From the NCBI RefSeq assembly GCF_020564935.1, contig NZ_JAJCXB010000007.1:124001-188000 (forward strand): a stretch of 64,000 nucleotides of DNA, given 5' to 3'. The notes below the pieces were generated by a model. The model ran no database searches and was not told where the DNA came from. It worked only from the letters and a program-made list of their open reading frames with translations. The stretch is from Streptomyces pinistramenti (GTDB lineage: Bacteria; Actinomycetota; Actinomycetes; Streptomycetales; Streptomycetaceae). Shown here one piece after another: positions 16,437 through 26,351 of this stretch; the first letter of the stretch is position 1, and each line of letters opens with the position of its first letter. Made by a program: the position numbers and the translations under genes.

Positions 16437-17827
16437 CGGGCACCCACCGCGGTGCCGCGCACGGCGCCCGCCACCAGCCGGGTGGCCAGCGACGGCGCGG
16501 CCGCCCAGTGCACATGCAGATACGAGGCGTGCACCCCGCCCTGCACGAAGCCCTCCACCCGGCGCTCGGGATGCGTGAGGCCCCAGGCGGGGGACGCCCC
16601 GGCGCCCGGTTCGACGGCCGTGCGGTGGAACTCGTGGCCGCGCACCCGGGTGCCCGCGGCGGCCAGCGCGTTGTCCTCCAGCGCCACCGCCTCCCGGTAC
16701 CCCAGCGTCAGCCGCTCCGACATCCGCGCCTCGGCCGGCAGCACCCCGCACATCGGCTTCCCGTCGATCGACCCGGCGAGGTACAGCAGCCCCGCGCACT
16801 CGGCCGAGACCGGTGCCCCGGAAGCGGCGAGGCCGGCCACCGCTGCGCGCAGCGGCGCGTTCGCCGACAGGTCCGGCGCGTACACCTCGGGAAAGCCGCC
16901 GCCGATCACCAGCCCGCCGGTGCCTTCCGGGAGTTGCTCGTCGCGCAGCGGATCGAACGGCACCACGTCGGCGCCCGCGGCGGCCAGCAGTTCGGCGTGC
17001 TCCGCGTACGAGAAGGTGAAGGCGGCGCCGCCCGCGACGGCGATCAGCGGCCGTCGGCCCCCGGCCACCGGACCCCCGGCCTCGGCGGCCTCGGCGGCCG
17101 GATCCCAGGCCGCGTCCGGCAGTTCGGGCACCCCGCGCGCCAGCGCCAGCAGGGCCTCCATGTCACAGCCCGCGCGCACCCGTGCGGCTAGCTCGCGCAC
17201 CGCATCCAGCGCGTCGGCCCGCCGCTCGGCGACCGGCACCAGGCCCAGGTGCCGGGACGGCGTACGGACCTCGCCGGTGCGCCGCAGCGCACCCAGGACC
17301 GGCACCCCCGAGGACTCCATCGCCTCGCGCAGCAGCGCCTCGTGGCGGTCCGAGCCGACCTTGTTCAGGATCACCCCGGCCAGCCTGACCTGCGGATCCC
17401 AGGACGCGAAGCCGTGCACGAGGGCGGCCACCGACCGGGACTGCGACGACGCGTCGACCACCAGCACCACCGGCGCCCGCAGCACCTTCGCGACCTGCGC
17501 CGTGGAGGAAAGCTCCCCCATGCCGGACGCGCCGTCGAACAGCCCCATCACACCCTCGACGACGGCCAGATCGGCGCCTCGCGCACCGTGCAGGAACAGC
17601 GGCGCGAGCCGGTCCGTGCCGCACAGGTAGGCGTCCAGATTGCGGCCGGGCCTGCCGGTCGCCAGCGAGTGGTAGCCCGGGTCGATGTAGTCGGGCCCCA
17701 CCTTGTGCGGCGACACCGCGAGACCGGCCTCGGCGAACGCCGCCATCAGGCCGGTGGCCACCGTCGTCTTGCCGGCGCCCGACGCCGGCGCGGCGATCAC
17801 CAGCCGGGGAATCGTGCCCGCGCTCAT
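16433..17827 (-). CDS. cobB: Hydrogenobyrinic acid a,c-diamide synthase CobB
   Basis: 464 residues, ATG at 17827, seven bases after the cobO stop. CobB amidates the a and c side chains of the corrin ring with ATP and glutamine. The N-terminal half is a dethiobiotin-synthetase-like ATPase with P-loop APASGAGKTT and KVGPDYIDPGYH. The C-terminal half is a class I glutaminase with GGGFPEVYA, nucleophile Cys near residue 344 in SAECAGLLYL, and the late HASYLHVHW region with catalytic His. Length fits the family. Confidence 0.93.
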   Translation of the reverse strand: MSAGTIPRLVIAAPASGAGKTTVATGLMAAFAEAGLAVSPHKVGPDYIDPGYHSLATGRPGRNLDAYLCGTDRLAPLFLHGARGADLAVVEGVMGLFDGASGMGELSSTAQVAKVLRAPVVLVVDASSQSRSVAALVHGFASWDPQVRLAGVILNKVGSDRHEALLREAMESSGVPVLGALRRTGEVRTPSRHLGLVPVAERRADALDAVRELAARVRAGCDMEALLALARGVPELPDAAWDPAAEAAEAGGPVAGGRRPLIAVAGGAAFTFSYAEHAELLAAAGADVVPFDPLRDEQLPEGTGGLVIGGGFPEVYAPDLSANAPLRAAVAGLAASGAPVSAECAGLLYLAGSIDGKPMCGVLPAEARMSERLTLGYREAVALEDNALAAAGTRVRGHEFHRTAVEPGAGASPAWGLTHPERRVEGFVQGGVHASYLHVHWAAAPSLATRLVAGAVRGTAVGAR

Positions 17828-17834
17828 GCCACGG

Positions 17835-18431
17835 TCACCATTCGATGCCCCGCTGGCCCTTCTGGCCGGTGTCCATCGGGTGCTTCACCTTCGACATGTC
17901 CGTCACCAGATCGGCGAAGTCCACCAGCGGCTGCGGGGCGTTGCGCCCGGTGATCACCACGTGCTGGGTGCCGGGACGGTCGCGCAGCACCGACACCACC
18001 TCGTCGGTGTCGATCCAGCCCCAGTGCATCGGGTACGCGAACTCGTCCAGCACCAGCAGCTTGTACGTCTCGGCCGCCAGGTCCCGCTTGACCTGCTCCC
18101 AGCCCTCGCGCGCCGCGTCCTCGCTGGACGCGATGTCGCGCTGCACCCAGGACCAGCCCTCGCCCATCTTGTGCCAGGCGACACTGCCGCCCTCGCCGCT
18201 CTCGCCGAGCACCTTCAGCGCCCGCTCCTCGCCGACCTTCCACTTCGCCGACTTCACGAACTGGAACACCCCGACCGGCCAGCCCTGGTTCCAGGCCCGC
18301 AGCGCGAGACCGAACGCGGCGGTCGACTTGCCCTTGCCGACGCCCGTGTGGACGAAGACCAGCGGGCGGTTGCGGCGCTGGCGGGTGGTGAGCCCGTCGT
18401 TCGGTACGACGGACGGCTGTCCCTGCGGCAT
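17835..18431 (-). CDS. cobO: Cob(I)yrinic acid a,c-diamide adenosyltransferase CobO
   Basis: 198 residues. CobO/BtuR transfers the 5'-deoxyadenosyl group of ATP to reduced corrinoid. The P-loop is HTGVGKGKST (residues 28-37). Further family marks are LRAWNQGWPVGVFQFVKS, LVLDEFAYPMHWGWI (Walker-B-like) and VVITGRNAPQPLVDFADLVTDM. The ATG shares its A with the TGA of the upstream chelatase gene (TGATG), so reinitiation is likely. CobB follows 7 bp later. Confidence 0.95.
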   Translation of the reverse strand: MPQGQPSVVPNDGLTTRQRRNRPLVFVHTGVGKGKSTAAFGLALRAWNQGWPVGVFQFVKSAKWKVGEERALKVLGESGEGGSVAWHKMGEGWSWVQRDIASSEDAAREGWEQVKRDLAAETYKLLVLDEFAYPMHWGWIDTDEVVSVLRDRPGTQHVVITGRNAPQPLVDFADLVTDMSKVKHPMDTGQKGQRGIEW

Positions 18432-20626
18432 TACGCGACCCTCCTGGATCCCTGAGTGTGTGCCTGCCCGCGGGCGGACCTGCCGCCCGCGATCTCGCCT
18501 GCGGCGCCCGCGGGTACACCGCCGCGGCCGCCCTGCACGTTTCGTACCAGCGCCGAGACGCTGTCCGCGCGCAGCTCGTCGAGGGTGACGGCGGTGCCCT
18601 GCAACTCCCGCGCCAGCACGCCCGCGAGGCCCAGCCGTACGGGCCCCGCCTCGCAGTCCACGACCACCGACGCGACGCCTTCCGCGCCGAGCAGCCGGCC
18701 CGCCCGCGCGGCCCGCTCCAGCGGCCCGCCCGCGGCCCCGCCGCCCTTGCCGGTCGCCCGCCCGTCGGTCACCACCACCAGCAGCGGCCGCCGCGAGGCG
18801 TCCCGCATCCGTTCCACGCGCAGCACCTCGTGGGCCTTGAGCAGCCCCTCGGCCAGCGGCGTACGGCCGCCGGTCGGCAGCGTCTCCAGGCGCGCGGCGC
18901 CTGCCTCGACCGACGACGTCGGCGGCAGCGCGAGATCGGCGCCGGTGCCGCGGAAGGTGATCATGCCGATCTTGTCGCGCCGCTGGTACGCGTCCAGCAG
19001 CAGCGACAGCACCGCGCCCTTGACCGCGCCCATCCGCTTGCGCGCCGCCATCGACCCGGAGGCGTCCACCACGAACAGGACGAGATTGCCCTCCCGCCCC
19101 TCGCGCACCGCCTCGCGCAGGTCGTCCCTGCGCAGCACCAGACCCCGTCCGCTGCGCCCGCGCGCCCGCTGGTGCGGCGCCGCCGCATGCACGGTCGCCG
19201 CCAAGTGCAGCTTGCCCAGGGCGCCTTGCGGCCGCCGGGAGCCGGTCGTCCTCCCGCGCGCGGTACGCGCCCGCGACCTGCGCCCGTCCGCGCCCTCACC
19301 CAGACCCGGCACGTCAAGACGCCGGGTCTTGAACGGCTCCGCCGCGCCGACCGCGGCCTGCTGCGCCCGGGGAGCGCCGGCGGGCTGATCGGCGGGCGGC
19401 GCATCCGGCGCGCCGTCCGTGCCGTCGGCCCCGCAGTCCTGCTCGGGTACGGACGGCGGGCTCTGCTCGCGCGGCCCCGGCACGGTGTCGTCCTGCGGCG
19501 CGGGTCCGCCGCCGTCGGGCCCGCCGTCGGGGCCGCCCCCGTCGGGACCGTCGCCGCCGCCGTCGGGACCGTCGTCCGGGCCCTCGGGTTCCGGGTCGTC
19601 GCCGCCGTCCTGCCCGCCGAACTCGTCCAGGGTCTCGTCGAGTTTGTCCTCGTCCAGGCCGGGGGCATCGAACGGATTACGGCGCCTGCGGTGCGGCAGC
19701 GCCAGCAGCGCCGCCTGCCGGACGTCCTCGGCGAGCACGTCATCGCGCCCCGCCCACGCGGCCAGCGCCGTCGCCGTACGGGCCATCACGATGTCCGCCC
19801 GCATCCCGTCCACCTCGAACGCGGCGCAGGTCGCGGCGATCTGCCGGAGCGCGGCGTCGCCCAGCGTCACCTGCGACAGCAACTCCCGTGCCGCGACGAT
19901 CCGTTCGCGCAGCGCGTCCTCATCGGCCGCCCAGCGCGCGGCGAACCCCGCGGGGTCCGCGTCATAGGCAAGGCGCCGCCTGACGACCTCCACCCGCAGG
20001 TCCGGCTCCCGCGACGCGGCGACCTCCACCGTCAGACCGAACCGGTCAAGCAACTGCGGCCGCAGCTCGCCCTCTTCGGGGTTCATCGTGCCCACCAGCA
20101 GGAACCGCGCCGCGTGCCGCACCGACACGCCCTCGCGCTCCACGTACGAGGCGCCCATGGCGGCCGCGTCCAGGAGGAGGTCGACGAGGTGGTCGTGGAG
20201 CAGGTTGACCTCGTCGACGTAGAGGACCCCGCGGTGCGCGTCGGCCAGCAGGCCGGGCTCGAACGCCTTGACCCCGTCCGACAGCGCCCGCTCGATGTCC
20301 AGCGCCCCCACCAGCCGGTCCTCCGAAGCGCCGACGGGCAGTTCGACCATGCGGGCCGGGCGGTCCTGGCCCGCGCCCTCCTCGTGCGGGCCGTCAGGAC
20401 AGCCGGGGTCGGGGGCGAGCGGCCCGCAGGAGAAGCGGCAGCCGGGCACCACGTCGACGGCGGGCATCAGCGCCGTCAGGCCGCGCACCATCGTCGACTT
20501 CGCGGTGCCCTTCTCGCCGCGTACCAGCACCCCGCCGATGGCCGGCGAGATGGCGTTGAGCACGAGGCCGAGGCGCATGTCGTCCTGGCCGACGACCGCG
20601 GTGAACGGGTAAGGAACCGAGGCCAT
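18431..20626 (-). CDS. Chelatase subunit with fused ChlI-type AAA+ and ChlD-type VWA domains
   Basis: 731 residues from the ATG at 20626, which follows AAAGGGG. The N-terminal 350 residues are an AAA+ motor with Walker [10 protein letters not shown] (37-45) and Walker [13 protein letters not shown] linker rich in Gly, Asp and Pro follows, then a von Willebrand A domain with MIDAS motif [13 protein letters not shown] near residue 525. In aerobic B12 synthesis such CobS/CobT- or ChlID-like motors drive cobalt insertion by the large CobN subunit. No cobN is next to it here: cobQ ends only about 70 bp upstream. Its partner must be elsewhere or absent. Confidence 0.88.
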   Translation of the reverse strand: MASVPYPFTAVVGQDDMRLGLVLNAISPAIGGVLVRGEKGTAKSTMVRGLTALMPAVDVVPGCRFSCGPLAPDPGCPDGPHEEGAGQDRPARMVELPVGASEDRLVGALDIERALSDGVKAFEPGLLADAHRGVLYVDEVNLLHDHLVDLLLDAAAMGASYVEREGVSVRHAARFLLVGTMNPEEGELRPQLLDRFGLTVEVAASREPDLRVEVVRRRLAYDADPAGFAARWAADEDALRERIVAARELLSQVTLGDAALRQIAATCAAFEVDGMRADIVMARTATALAAWAGRDDVLAEDVRQAALLALPHRRRRNPFDAPGLDEDKLDETLDEFGGQDGGDDPEPEGPDDGPDGGGDGPDGGGPDGGPDGGGPAPQDDTVPGPREQSPPSVPEQDCGADGTDGAPDAPPADQPAGAPRAQQAAVGAAEPFKTRRLDVPGLGEGADGRRSRARTARGRTTGSRRPQGALGKLHLAATVHAAAPHQRARGRSGRGLVLRRDDLREAVREGREGNLVLFVVDASGSMAARKRMGAVKGAVLSLLLDAYQRRDKIGMITFRGTGADLALPPTSSVEAGAARLETLPTGGRTPLAEGLLKAHEVLRVERMRDASRRPLLVVVTDGRATGKGGGAAGGPLERAARAGRLLGAEGVASVVVDCEAGPVRLGLAGVLARELQGTAVTLDELRADSVSALVRNVQGGRGGVPAGAAGEIAGGRSARGQAHTQGSRRVA

Positions 20627-20694
20627 GTAACGGGTACCCCTTTCGAGGGTGGATTCGCGGGATGGAACGTGGTCGGGCGGTACGGATCGGGACG

Positions 20695-22296
20695 TCACGG
20701 CGCCCCCGGAGGAACGAACGGCAGCCCCTCCGGCACCCCCTTCTCGATCAGCCGCAGCAGCGCGTCCGTGTCCGCGTGTTCCTCGATCAGATCGCCGAGC
20801 CGGTCCAGCTGTTCCTCCCGCAGCGCGCCGAAGGCGGTGTCGGGCGCGGGCACGAACGCCCGGCCCGCATCGGCCGCCACCCGCCGCAGGAACTCCCGCC
20901 GGAAGGCGTCGCTCTCCAGCGAGCCGTGCCAGTGCGTGCCCCACACCGCACCCACCCGGCAGCCGTCCAGAGCCTGCCCCCGCGCGTCGGTGAAGAACGC
21001 CTCCCCGCCGTCGACCTCGGCCACACCGTGGTGGATCTCGTACCCCTCCACGGGCTCACCGAGCGCCGTGCCGGCCGGCCTGGCCAGCGTCTTCTCGGCG
21101 GCGAACCGCACCCGTACGGGCAGCAGTCCCAGGCCGGGCACGGTGCCCGCCCGGGACTCGACCTCGTCGTCGATCAGCGTGCCGAGCATCTGGAAGCCGC
21201 CGCAGATGCCCAGCACCGGGCGGCCGTCCGCGGCCCGCCGCGCGACGGCGTCCGCCAGGCCGCGCTCGCGCAGCCACTCCAGCGCCCGCACCGTGCCGCG
21301 GGTGCCCGGCAGCACCACCAGGTCCGCGTCGGCCAGCTCCTCGGCGCGGTCCACGAACCGCACCACCACGCCCGGTTCGGCGGCCAGCGCGTCCACGTCC
21401 GTGAAGTTCGACATCAGCGGCACCGCGGCGACCGCGATCCGCAGCACATCCGCGCCGTGCGGCGGCGCCACCACGCTCTCGCGCACCGCGCCGCGCAGCG
21501 AGACCCGCAGCCCGTCCTCCTCGTCGATGCCGAGCCCGTGCGCGTACGGCAGCACGCCCAGCGTCGGCCGCCCCGTGAGGGTGCGCAGCATCTCAAGACC
21601 CGGCTCCAGCAGCGACACATCGCCCCGGAACTTGTTGACGAGATACCCGGCGACCAGCGACTGGTCCTCGCGCGAGAGCAGCGCCGTGGTGCCGAAGAAG
21701 GAGGCGAACACCCCGCCGCGGTCGATGTCGCCGACCACCACGACCGGCAGCCGCCCGGCCCGCGCGATCCCCATGTTGACGATGTCGGTACGCCGCAGAT
21801 TGATCTCGGCGGGGCTGCCGGCGCCCTCGCAGATCACCGCGTCGTGGGTGCGCCGCAGCTCCTGGAGGCAGTCGGTGACGGTGCCCAGCAGCTGCTCGCG
21901 CCGTCCCGTCTGCGGCGTGCCCGCACCGCCCCGGCCGTCGCTGCGGCCGAAGTACCCCTTGGCGCTCATCTCGCCCACCGGCCTGCCCAGCAGCACCACT
22001 TGGCTGCTGCGGTCGCTGCCCGGCTTGAGCAGCACCGGGTTCATCAGCGCGGTCGGCTCCACCCCGGCGGCCGCGGCCTGCATCGCCTGCGCCCTGCCGA
22101 TCTCCGCGCCCTGGCGGGTCACGAAGGAGTTCAGCGACATGTTCTGCGCCTTGAACGGCGCGACGCGCACGCCCTGCCGCGCCAGCCAGCGGCAGATCCC
22201 CGCCGTGACCACGCTCTTGCCCGCGTCCGACGTCGTACCCGCGACCAGCAGGCCGCCGCCGAGCGCCCCGCCCGGCGCCGTGTGCCGCCCGTTCAC
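20695..22296 (-). CDS. cobQ: Cobyric acid synthase CobQ
   Basis: 533 residues from a GTG at 22296 with GGAAGGAG upstream; GTGA overlaps the cobD stop by 4 nt. CobQ amidates the b, d, e and g carboxyls of adenosylcobyrinic acid a,c-diamide. The N-terminal ATPase part has [27 protein letters not shown] and [11 protein letters not shown]. The C-terminal glutaminase has [17 protein letters not shown] with the nucleophile Cys, and the His-containing [10 protein letters not shown]. This is the complete family layout. Confidence 0.95.
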   Translation of the reverse strand: MNGRHTAPGGALGGGLLVAGTTSDAGKSVVTAGICRWLARQGVRVAPFKAQNMSLNSFVTRQGAEIGRAQAMQAAAAGVEPTALMNPVLLKPGSDRSSQVVLLGRPVGEMSAKGYFGRSDGRGGAGTPQTGRREQLLGTVTDCLQELRRTHDAVICEGAGSPAEINLRRTDIVNMGIARAGRLPVVVVGDIDRGGVFASFFGTTALLSREDQSLVAGYLVNKFRGDVSLLEPGLEMLRTLTGRPTLGVLPYAHGLGIDEEDGLRVSLRGAVRESVVAPPHGADVLRIAVAAVPLMSNFTDVDALAAEPGVVVRFVDRAEELADADLVVLPGTRGTVRALEWLRERGLADAVARRAADGRPVLGICGGFQMLGTLIDDEVESRAGTVPGLGLLPVRVRFAAEKTLARPAGTALGEPVEGYEIHHGVAEVDGGEAFFTDARGQALDGCRVGAVWGTHWHGSLESDAFRREFLRRVAADAGRAFVPAPDTAFGALREEQLDRLGDLIEEHADTDALLRLIEKGVPEGLPFVPPGAP

Positions 22297-23291
22297 CCGG
22301 TTCTCCTTCCGTGCCGGGAGACCGCGGAGCGCAGCGCGCCCGCGGCCAGCCGCCCGGCGACCGTCGTCGTCAGCGCCAGCACACCCACCCGGCGCGAGAG
22401 CCGCACCGCACGCGCGATGTCGGCGGCCCCGGCCGGCCGGCCCGCGCCGTTGAGCTGCGGCCGGTGTTCCATGCGTCCGCCGTACGTCAGCGTGCCGCCG
22501 AGGCGCACTCCCAGCGCGCCCGCGAACGAGGCTTCCACCGGGCCCGCGTTGGGGCTCGGATGCGCGGCGCCGTCCGCCTTCCAGGCGCGCGCGGCGGCCC
22601 GCCTGTCCGGTGCGGCGAGCACCGTCAGCGCGGCGGTGAGCCGGGAGCCCGGCCAGCCGGCCACGTCGTCGAGCCGGGCCGAGGCCCAGCCGAACTTCCG
22701 GTAACGGGGCGACTTGTGGCCCACCATCGCGTCCAGCGTGTTCACGGCCCGGAACGCCACCAGACCCGGCACGCCGCCCAACGCGCCCCAGACGAGCGCG
22801 CCCACGACGGCGTCCGAGGTGTTCTCCGCCACCGACTCGACGACCGCGCGCGCCATCTGCGGTCCGTCCAGCGCCTGCGGGTCGCGTCCGCACAGATGCG
22901 GCAGCCGCCGCCGCGCCCGGTCCGTGTCCCCGGCCAGCAGCGCGTCGCCGATGGCGCGCGCCTCCCGGCCGAGTGAGGTGCCGCCCAGGACGGCCCAGAC
23001 GGCCGCCGCGGTCAGCGCCGTGCCGGCGGCTGCGCGGGCCGGGCCATGGGCGCGCGGGCCGCCGCGTACGGCGCGCTCCAGCAGGGCGGCACCCGCGGCG
23101 GCGCCGCCCGCGCACAGCACGGCGTGGGCCGCGCCGTAGCCGCGGTGGTCGCGCCAGAGACGGGATTCGACGGCGGCCGCGGCCCGGCCGAACGCGGCCA
23201 CCGGGTGGCCGCGTCGGGGATCGGCGGCGATCAGGTCGCCGAGGAAGCCGAGGGCTGCGCCGCACGCGTAGCCGGCGTGTTCGGCACGCAT
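22293..23291 (-). CDS. cobD: Adenosylcobinamide-phosphate synthase CobD/CbiB
   Basis: 332 residues, ATG at 23291. Integral membrane enzyme that joins the aminopropanol (phosphate) arm to adenosylcobyric acid. Family marks are [20 protein letters not shown] at the N-terminus, [46 protein letters not shown] and GGTLTYGG. About four or five hydrophobic segments are visible. It is the first gene of the operon cobD-cobQ-chelatase-cobO-cobB-VOC and lies directly downstream of the B12 riboswitch. Confidence 0.94.
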   Translation of the reverse strand: MRAEHAGYACGAALGFLGDLIAADPRRGHPVAAFGRAAAAVESRLWRDHRGYGAAHAVLCAGGAAAGAALLERAVRGGPRAHGPARAAAGTALTAAAVWAVLGGTSLGREARAIGDALLAGDTDRARRRLPHLCGRDPQALDGPQMARAVVESVAENTSDAVVGALVWGALGGVPGLVAFRAVNTLDAMVGHKSPRYRKFGWASARLDDVAGWPGSRLTAALTVLAAPDRRAAARAWKADGAAHPSPNAGPVEASFAGALGVRLGGTLTYGGRMEHRPQLNGAGRPAGAADIARAVRLSRRVGVLALTTTVAGRLAAGALRSAVSRHGRRTG

Positions 23292-23424
23292 CGGATCAGG
23301 CCGCCGTCACGCCTCGAAGGGACAGGCCGACGGCAGCGGGGGCCGGTGCGTCGTCGCGCGAAGATCTCGAACTGCGGCCGGGCATGGCGGTATGTCCTCA
23401 CTCAGGGTCCGCGCCCTGGCTCGA

Positions 23425-23608
23425 CGTGACGGCGACAAGAGTCTCCTGGCTCCCGGATCGGCGCTTCCCCCGGCCTTCCCGTCCCCGCGTACCCACCCGG
23501 CGGGCGGGCACGGTCGGACCGTGGCCTTCGTTGGAGGAGCGCTCCCCGGTGACAGTGGCGGGACCGCGCCGGATTCTCACCGGACTTCCTCTTCTGTCGC
23601 CGATTGGC
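23425..23608 (-). promoter_or_regulatory. Cobalamin riboswitch
   Basis: Read on the minus strand, the region has the conserved B12-aptamer words in order: GGAAGTCCGGTGAGAATCC (about 23590-23572), then GGTCCCGCCACTG, which is the B12 box (about 23564-23553), and near the 3' end GAGCCAGGAGAC (about 23454-23443). It lies 130-320 bases before cobD, the correct place to control the operon. High adenosylcobalamin should reduce expression. Exact ends are approximate. Confidence 0.92.
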
Positions 23609-23614
23609 TCCGGC

Positions 23615-23643
23615 AGTCCACCACGCCCCGCGAACGCCGTCAA
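23615..23643 (-). promoter_or_regulatory. Promoter of the cobD operon
   Basis: TTGACG (23643-23638) and TGGACT (23620-23615) with a 17-bp spacer form a good vegetative -35/-10 pair on the minus strand. The predicted start near 23608 falls just before the first conserved riboswitch element, which supports the call. Confidence 0.55.
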
Positions 23644-23720
23644 CTCACCCTTGACCTGCGGTGCTCCGCCCCGTCATGCGCTGTGGCGCACACCACAGGA
23701 CGGCCGGCGGACGCACGGAC

Positions 23721-23763
23721 GAGGCGCCCGGCAGCCGCACCACAGCGGACCACCGGGCGCCTC
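23721..23763 (-). terminator. Terminator after the Pit operon
   Basis: An 11-bp perfect inverted repeat, GAGGCGCCCGG (23721-23731) with CCGGGCGCCTC (23753-23763), has a 21-nt loop. It lies just past the small membrane-protein gene and ahead of the cobD-operon promoter, insulating the two. Confidence 0.7.
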
Positions 23764-23788
23764 GGACGCGCCGTCGTACCAGGCCGCG

Positions 23789-24025
23789 TCAGGCGGCGAC
23801 GATCAGATAGATGCCGTACGCCACGGCCGCCGCGCACACCGCGAAGGCGGCGTACGCACCGATCCGCGCCCCGGCCCCGGGTGCGCCTGCGCCGGCCGCG
23901 GCACCCTCCTGCTGCGTCGTGCGCGCCGTACCGACGATGCCGACCGTGAACAGGCCCACGATCCCGACCGTCACCACGAGGGTGACGCCGAAGACCTGGC
24001 CGAGAGCTGCCCAGTCGATACTCAT
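23789..24025 (-). CDS. Small membrane protein downstream of Pit
   Basis: 78 residues, ATG at 24025 with AAGGAA upstream. There are two hydrophobic helices, FGVTLVVTVGIVGLFTVGIVG and AYAAFAVCAAAVAYGIYLIV, joined by a Gly/Ala-rich loop (residues 40-53). It begins 30 bp after the Pit stop codon on the same strand and so is probably co-transcribed with it. From memory the pair is conserved in Streptomyces (SCO1845-SCO1846). Function unknown; an accessory role in phosphate transport is inference. Confidence 0.8.
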   Translation of the reverse strand: MSIDWAALGQVFGVTLVVTVGIVGLFTVGIVGTARTTQQEGAAAGAGAPGAGARIGAYAAFAVCAAAVAYGIYLIVAA

Positions 24026-24055
24026 GTTGCGGATTCCTTAGGTGAGGGCAGCCGG

Positions 24056-25309
24056 CTAGCTGGTGAGGGACGCGGTCTTGGCGCGCGGGGCGCCGGCGCC
24101 GTTCGCCGGGGTGATGGCACCGGCCGCCTCCTGGGCGGGCACGGTCTGTCCTGCCGGGGGAGGGGTGACGGTCTGGAGGGCCGCGGTGACCACTCCGGCC
24201 GGCTCCGGCGCTTCGTTGACGTGGGTGTGGTCGATCGGCTTGCGCCGGGACGCGGCGAAGATGGCGCCGCAGACGCCGAGCGCCAGGATGGCGACCGCCG
24301 CGACACCCCAGTCGCCCTGGTCGGCCAGGAGCGCGGCACCGGCCGACACCAGCCCGGCGGCCGGCAGGGTCAGGCACCAGGCCACGACCATCCGGACGGC
24401 CGTCGACCAGCGCCCCACGCCGCCCTTGCGGCCCAGACCCGAGCCCATCACCGAACCCGAGCAGACCTGGGTGGTGGAGAGCGCGAAGCCGAGGTGCGAG
24501 GACGCCAGGATGGTGGCGGCGGCGCCGGTCTGGGCGGCGAAGCCCTGCGGCGGCTGGATGTCGGTGATGCCCTTGCCCATCGTGCGGATGATCCGCCAGC
24601 CGCCCAGGTACGTGCCGAGCGCGATGGCCAGACCGGCCGAGGCGATGACCCACAGCGGCGGGTCGGCGTGCGGGGCGACCACTCCGCCGGTGATCAGCGC
24701 GAGCGTGATCACACCCATCGTCTTCTGTGCGTCGTTGGTGCCGTGGGCCAGCGAGACCAGGGCCGCAGAGGCGATCTGGCCTGCGCGGTAGCCCTTGGCG
24801 GTCTCCTGCTCGTCGCGGTTGCGGGCCAGCCGGTACGTGAGCCGGGTCGCGGCCATCGAGGCGATGCCGGCGACGATCGGGGCGGCCACTGCCGGGATGA
24901 GGACCTTCATCACGACGGCCCCGCCGTGCACACCGTCCGTGCCGACCGACACCAGCGTGGCGCCGATCAGGCCGCCGAACAGGGCGTGCGAAGAGCTGGA
25001 GGGGAGGCCGGCGAGCCAGGTGAGGAGGTTCCAGACGATCGCGCCGACCAGACCGGCGAAGATCACTTCAGGTCTGATGCCGGCGCTCTCGTCGATGATT
25101 CCGCCGGAGATGGTCTTGGCGACCTCCACCGAAAGGAAAGCGCCGACGAGATTCAGCGAAGCCGACATCGCCACCGCGATCTTGGGCTGAAGTGCCCCGG
25201 TGGAAATGGTGGTGGCCATCGCGTTGGCCGTGTCGTGGAAGCCGTTCGTAAAGTCGAACACCAAGGCCGTGACGATCACGATCCCGATGAGAAGCGTGAT
25301 GTGTTCCAT
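24056..25309 (-). CDS. pitH2: Low-affinity inorganic phosphate transporter, Pit family (PitH2-like)
   Basis: 417 residues, ATG at 25309. Around ten transmembrane helices. The duplicated PiT signature appears as DFTNGFHDTANAMAT (residues 19-33) and SLAHGTNDAQKTMGVI. The C-terminal 60 residues are a soluble Pro/Ala-rich tail. PiT proteins import metal-phosphate with protons. A PHO box upstream indicates control by PhoP, as reported for S. coelicolor pitH2, to which this is the likely orthologue by gene order. The symbol is assigned on that basis. Confidence 0.92.
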   Translation of the reverse strand: MEHITLLIGIVIVTALVFDFTNGFHDTANAMATTISTGALQPKIAVAMSASLNLVGAFLSVEVAKTISGGIIDESAGIRPEVIFAGLVGAIVWNLLTWLAGLPSSSSHALFGGLIGATLVSVGTDGVHGGAVVMKVLIPAVAAPIVAGIASMAATRLTYRLARNRDEQETAKGYRAGQIASAALVSLAHGTNDAQKTMGVITLALITGGVVAPHADPPLWVIASAGLAIALGTYLGGWRIIRTMGKGITDIQPPQGFAAQTGAAATILASSHLGFALSTTQVCSGSVMGSGLGRKGGVGRWSTAVRMVVAWCLTLPAAGLVSAGAALLADQGDWGVAAVAILALGVCGAIFAASRRKPIDHTHVNEAPEPAGVVTAALQTVTPPPAGQTVPAQEAAGAITPANGAGAPRAKTASLTS

Positions 25310-25362
25310 TCACCCAGGCAATCAGTTCGATGGTCAGAGACGCTGAGACCGTAGGAAGAGTG

Positions 25363-25380
25363 GATGAACGGAAGATGAAC
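25363..25380 (-). promoter_or_regulatory. PHO box (PhoP-binding direct repeats) upstream of pit
   Basis: On the minus strand, GTTCATC (25380-25374), TTCC, then GTTCATC (25369-25363) form two identical 7-mers at the 11-nt period of Streptomyces PhoP direct-repeat units (GTTCACC N4). It lies 54-71 bp before the pit start. The rest of the 223-bp gap 25310-25532 has no gene. Confidence 0.75.
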
Positions 25381-25532
25381 GTGACCGGGCGCATCGGTGA
25401 CACCCCCGCACTGTTCACGAGGAGGAGTCCCAGGGGCCACGCGGGCACCATCCGCCGGCCGCTTCCCCGCGCTGCGGCCGCCCCCGTACGGTAACGCGCA
25501 GCGCGCCCTCGCCCACGCACCCGGAGGACCCC

Positions 25533-26252
25533 GTGAAGGACCGCCCCGCCCCCTCGCCCCGGCCGGGCGCGGATGCCGTGCCACCAGGCCCGGAACCCTC
25601 CGGCACGCCGGACCGGGAGGCCCTCGCGAGCGCCTGGGACGCACTCGTCGCCACCGCCCGCCGCACCGTCACCGACGGCCTCGTCGTCGGCACCTCGGGC
25701 AACGTCTCGGTACGCGTCGGTGACCTGATCCTGGTCACCCCCAGCGGCGTCCCCTATGAGCAGCTCGGCCCCGCCGACCTCACCGCCGTCGGCCTCGACG
25801 GCCGGCCCGCCCTCGGCACCCTGCGGCCCACCAGCGAACTCCCCATGCACCTCGCGCTCTACCGCAGCACCACGGCCGCCGCGATCGTGCACACCCACGC
25901 CCCGCACGCCACGGCCGTCTCCACCCTGGTCCCCGAACTCCCGCCCGTCCACTACATGACGGCCGCGCTCGGCGGCCCCGTCCGGGTCGCCCCGTACGCG
26001 CTCTACGGCAGCGAGGAACTCGCCGCGCACGTGCTCGACGCGCTGCGCGACCGCACCGCCTGCCTGCTGCGGAACCACGGCACCATGGCGTACGGCGCGA
26101 GCCTCGGCCAGGCCCTGGACCGCACGGCCCAACTGGAGTGGATGTGCCGGGTCTGGCTCGCCGCGTCCTCCGTGCCGGGACTGACCCCCGCCCTGCTGTC
26201 GGACGCCCGGCTCGACGAGGCCGGCCGCAAGCTGCGCGGCTACGGCCAGTAG
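25533..26252 (+). CDS. Class II aldolase/adducin-family protein
   Basis: 239 residues from a GTG at 25533 with CCGGAGGA upstream. After 25 disordered residues comes the family fold: LVVGTSGNVSVRVGD (substrate phosphate loop), VTPSGVPYEQL, SELPMHLALYR with the catalytic Glu, and the zinc ligands in VHTHAPHATA and LLRNHGTMAYG. These enzymes cleave sugar phosphates such as fuculose-1-phosphate or ribulose-5-phosphate epimers. No sugar genes are adjacent, so the substrate is open. Confidence 0.88.
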   Translation: MKDRPAPSPRPGADAVPPGPEPSGTPDREALASAWDALVATARRTVTDGLVVGTSGNVSVRVGDLILVTPSGVPYEQLGPADLTAVGLDGRPALGTLRPTSELPMHLALYRSTTAAAIVHTHAPHATAVSTLVPELPPVHYMTAALGGPVRVAPYALYGSEELAAHVLDALRDRTACLLRNHGTMAYGASLGQALDRTAQLEWMCRVWLAASSVPGLTPALLSDARLDEAGRKLRGYGQ

Positions 26253-26351
26253 ACCGGCGACGGGGGCTGAGCGGCGCTCGCGCCGCGGTTTCCGTCACCC
26301 GCCCGCGCCCGCCCGCTGGCCGCGCCCGCCGGCCCTCCGCACACTGAGCAG

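Noticed and set aside
18458..22453. Plus-strand open frame of 1,331 codons
   Set aside because: It is entirely antisense to the chelatase and cobQ genes, low-complexity Arg/Ala/Pro-rich, with no domain and no ribosome-binding site.
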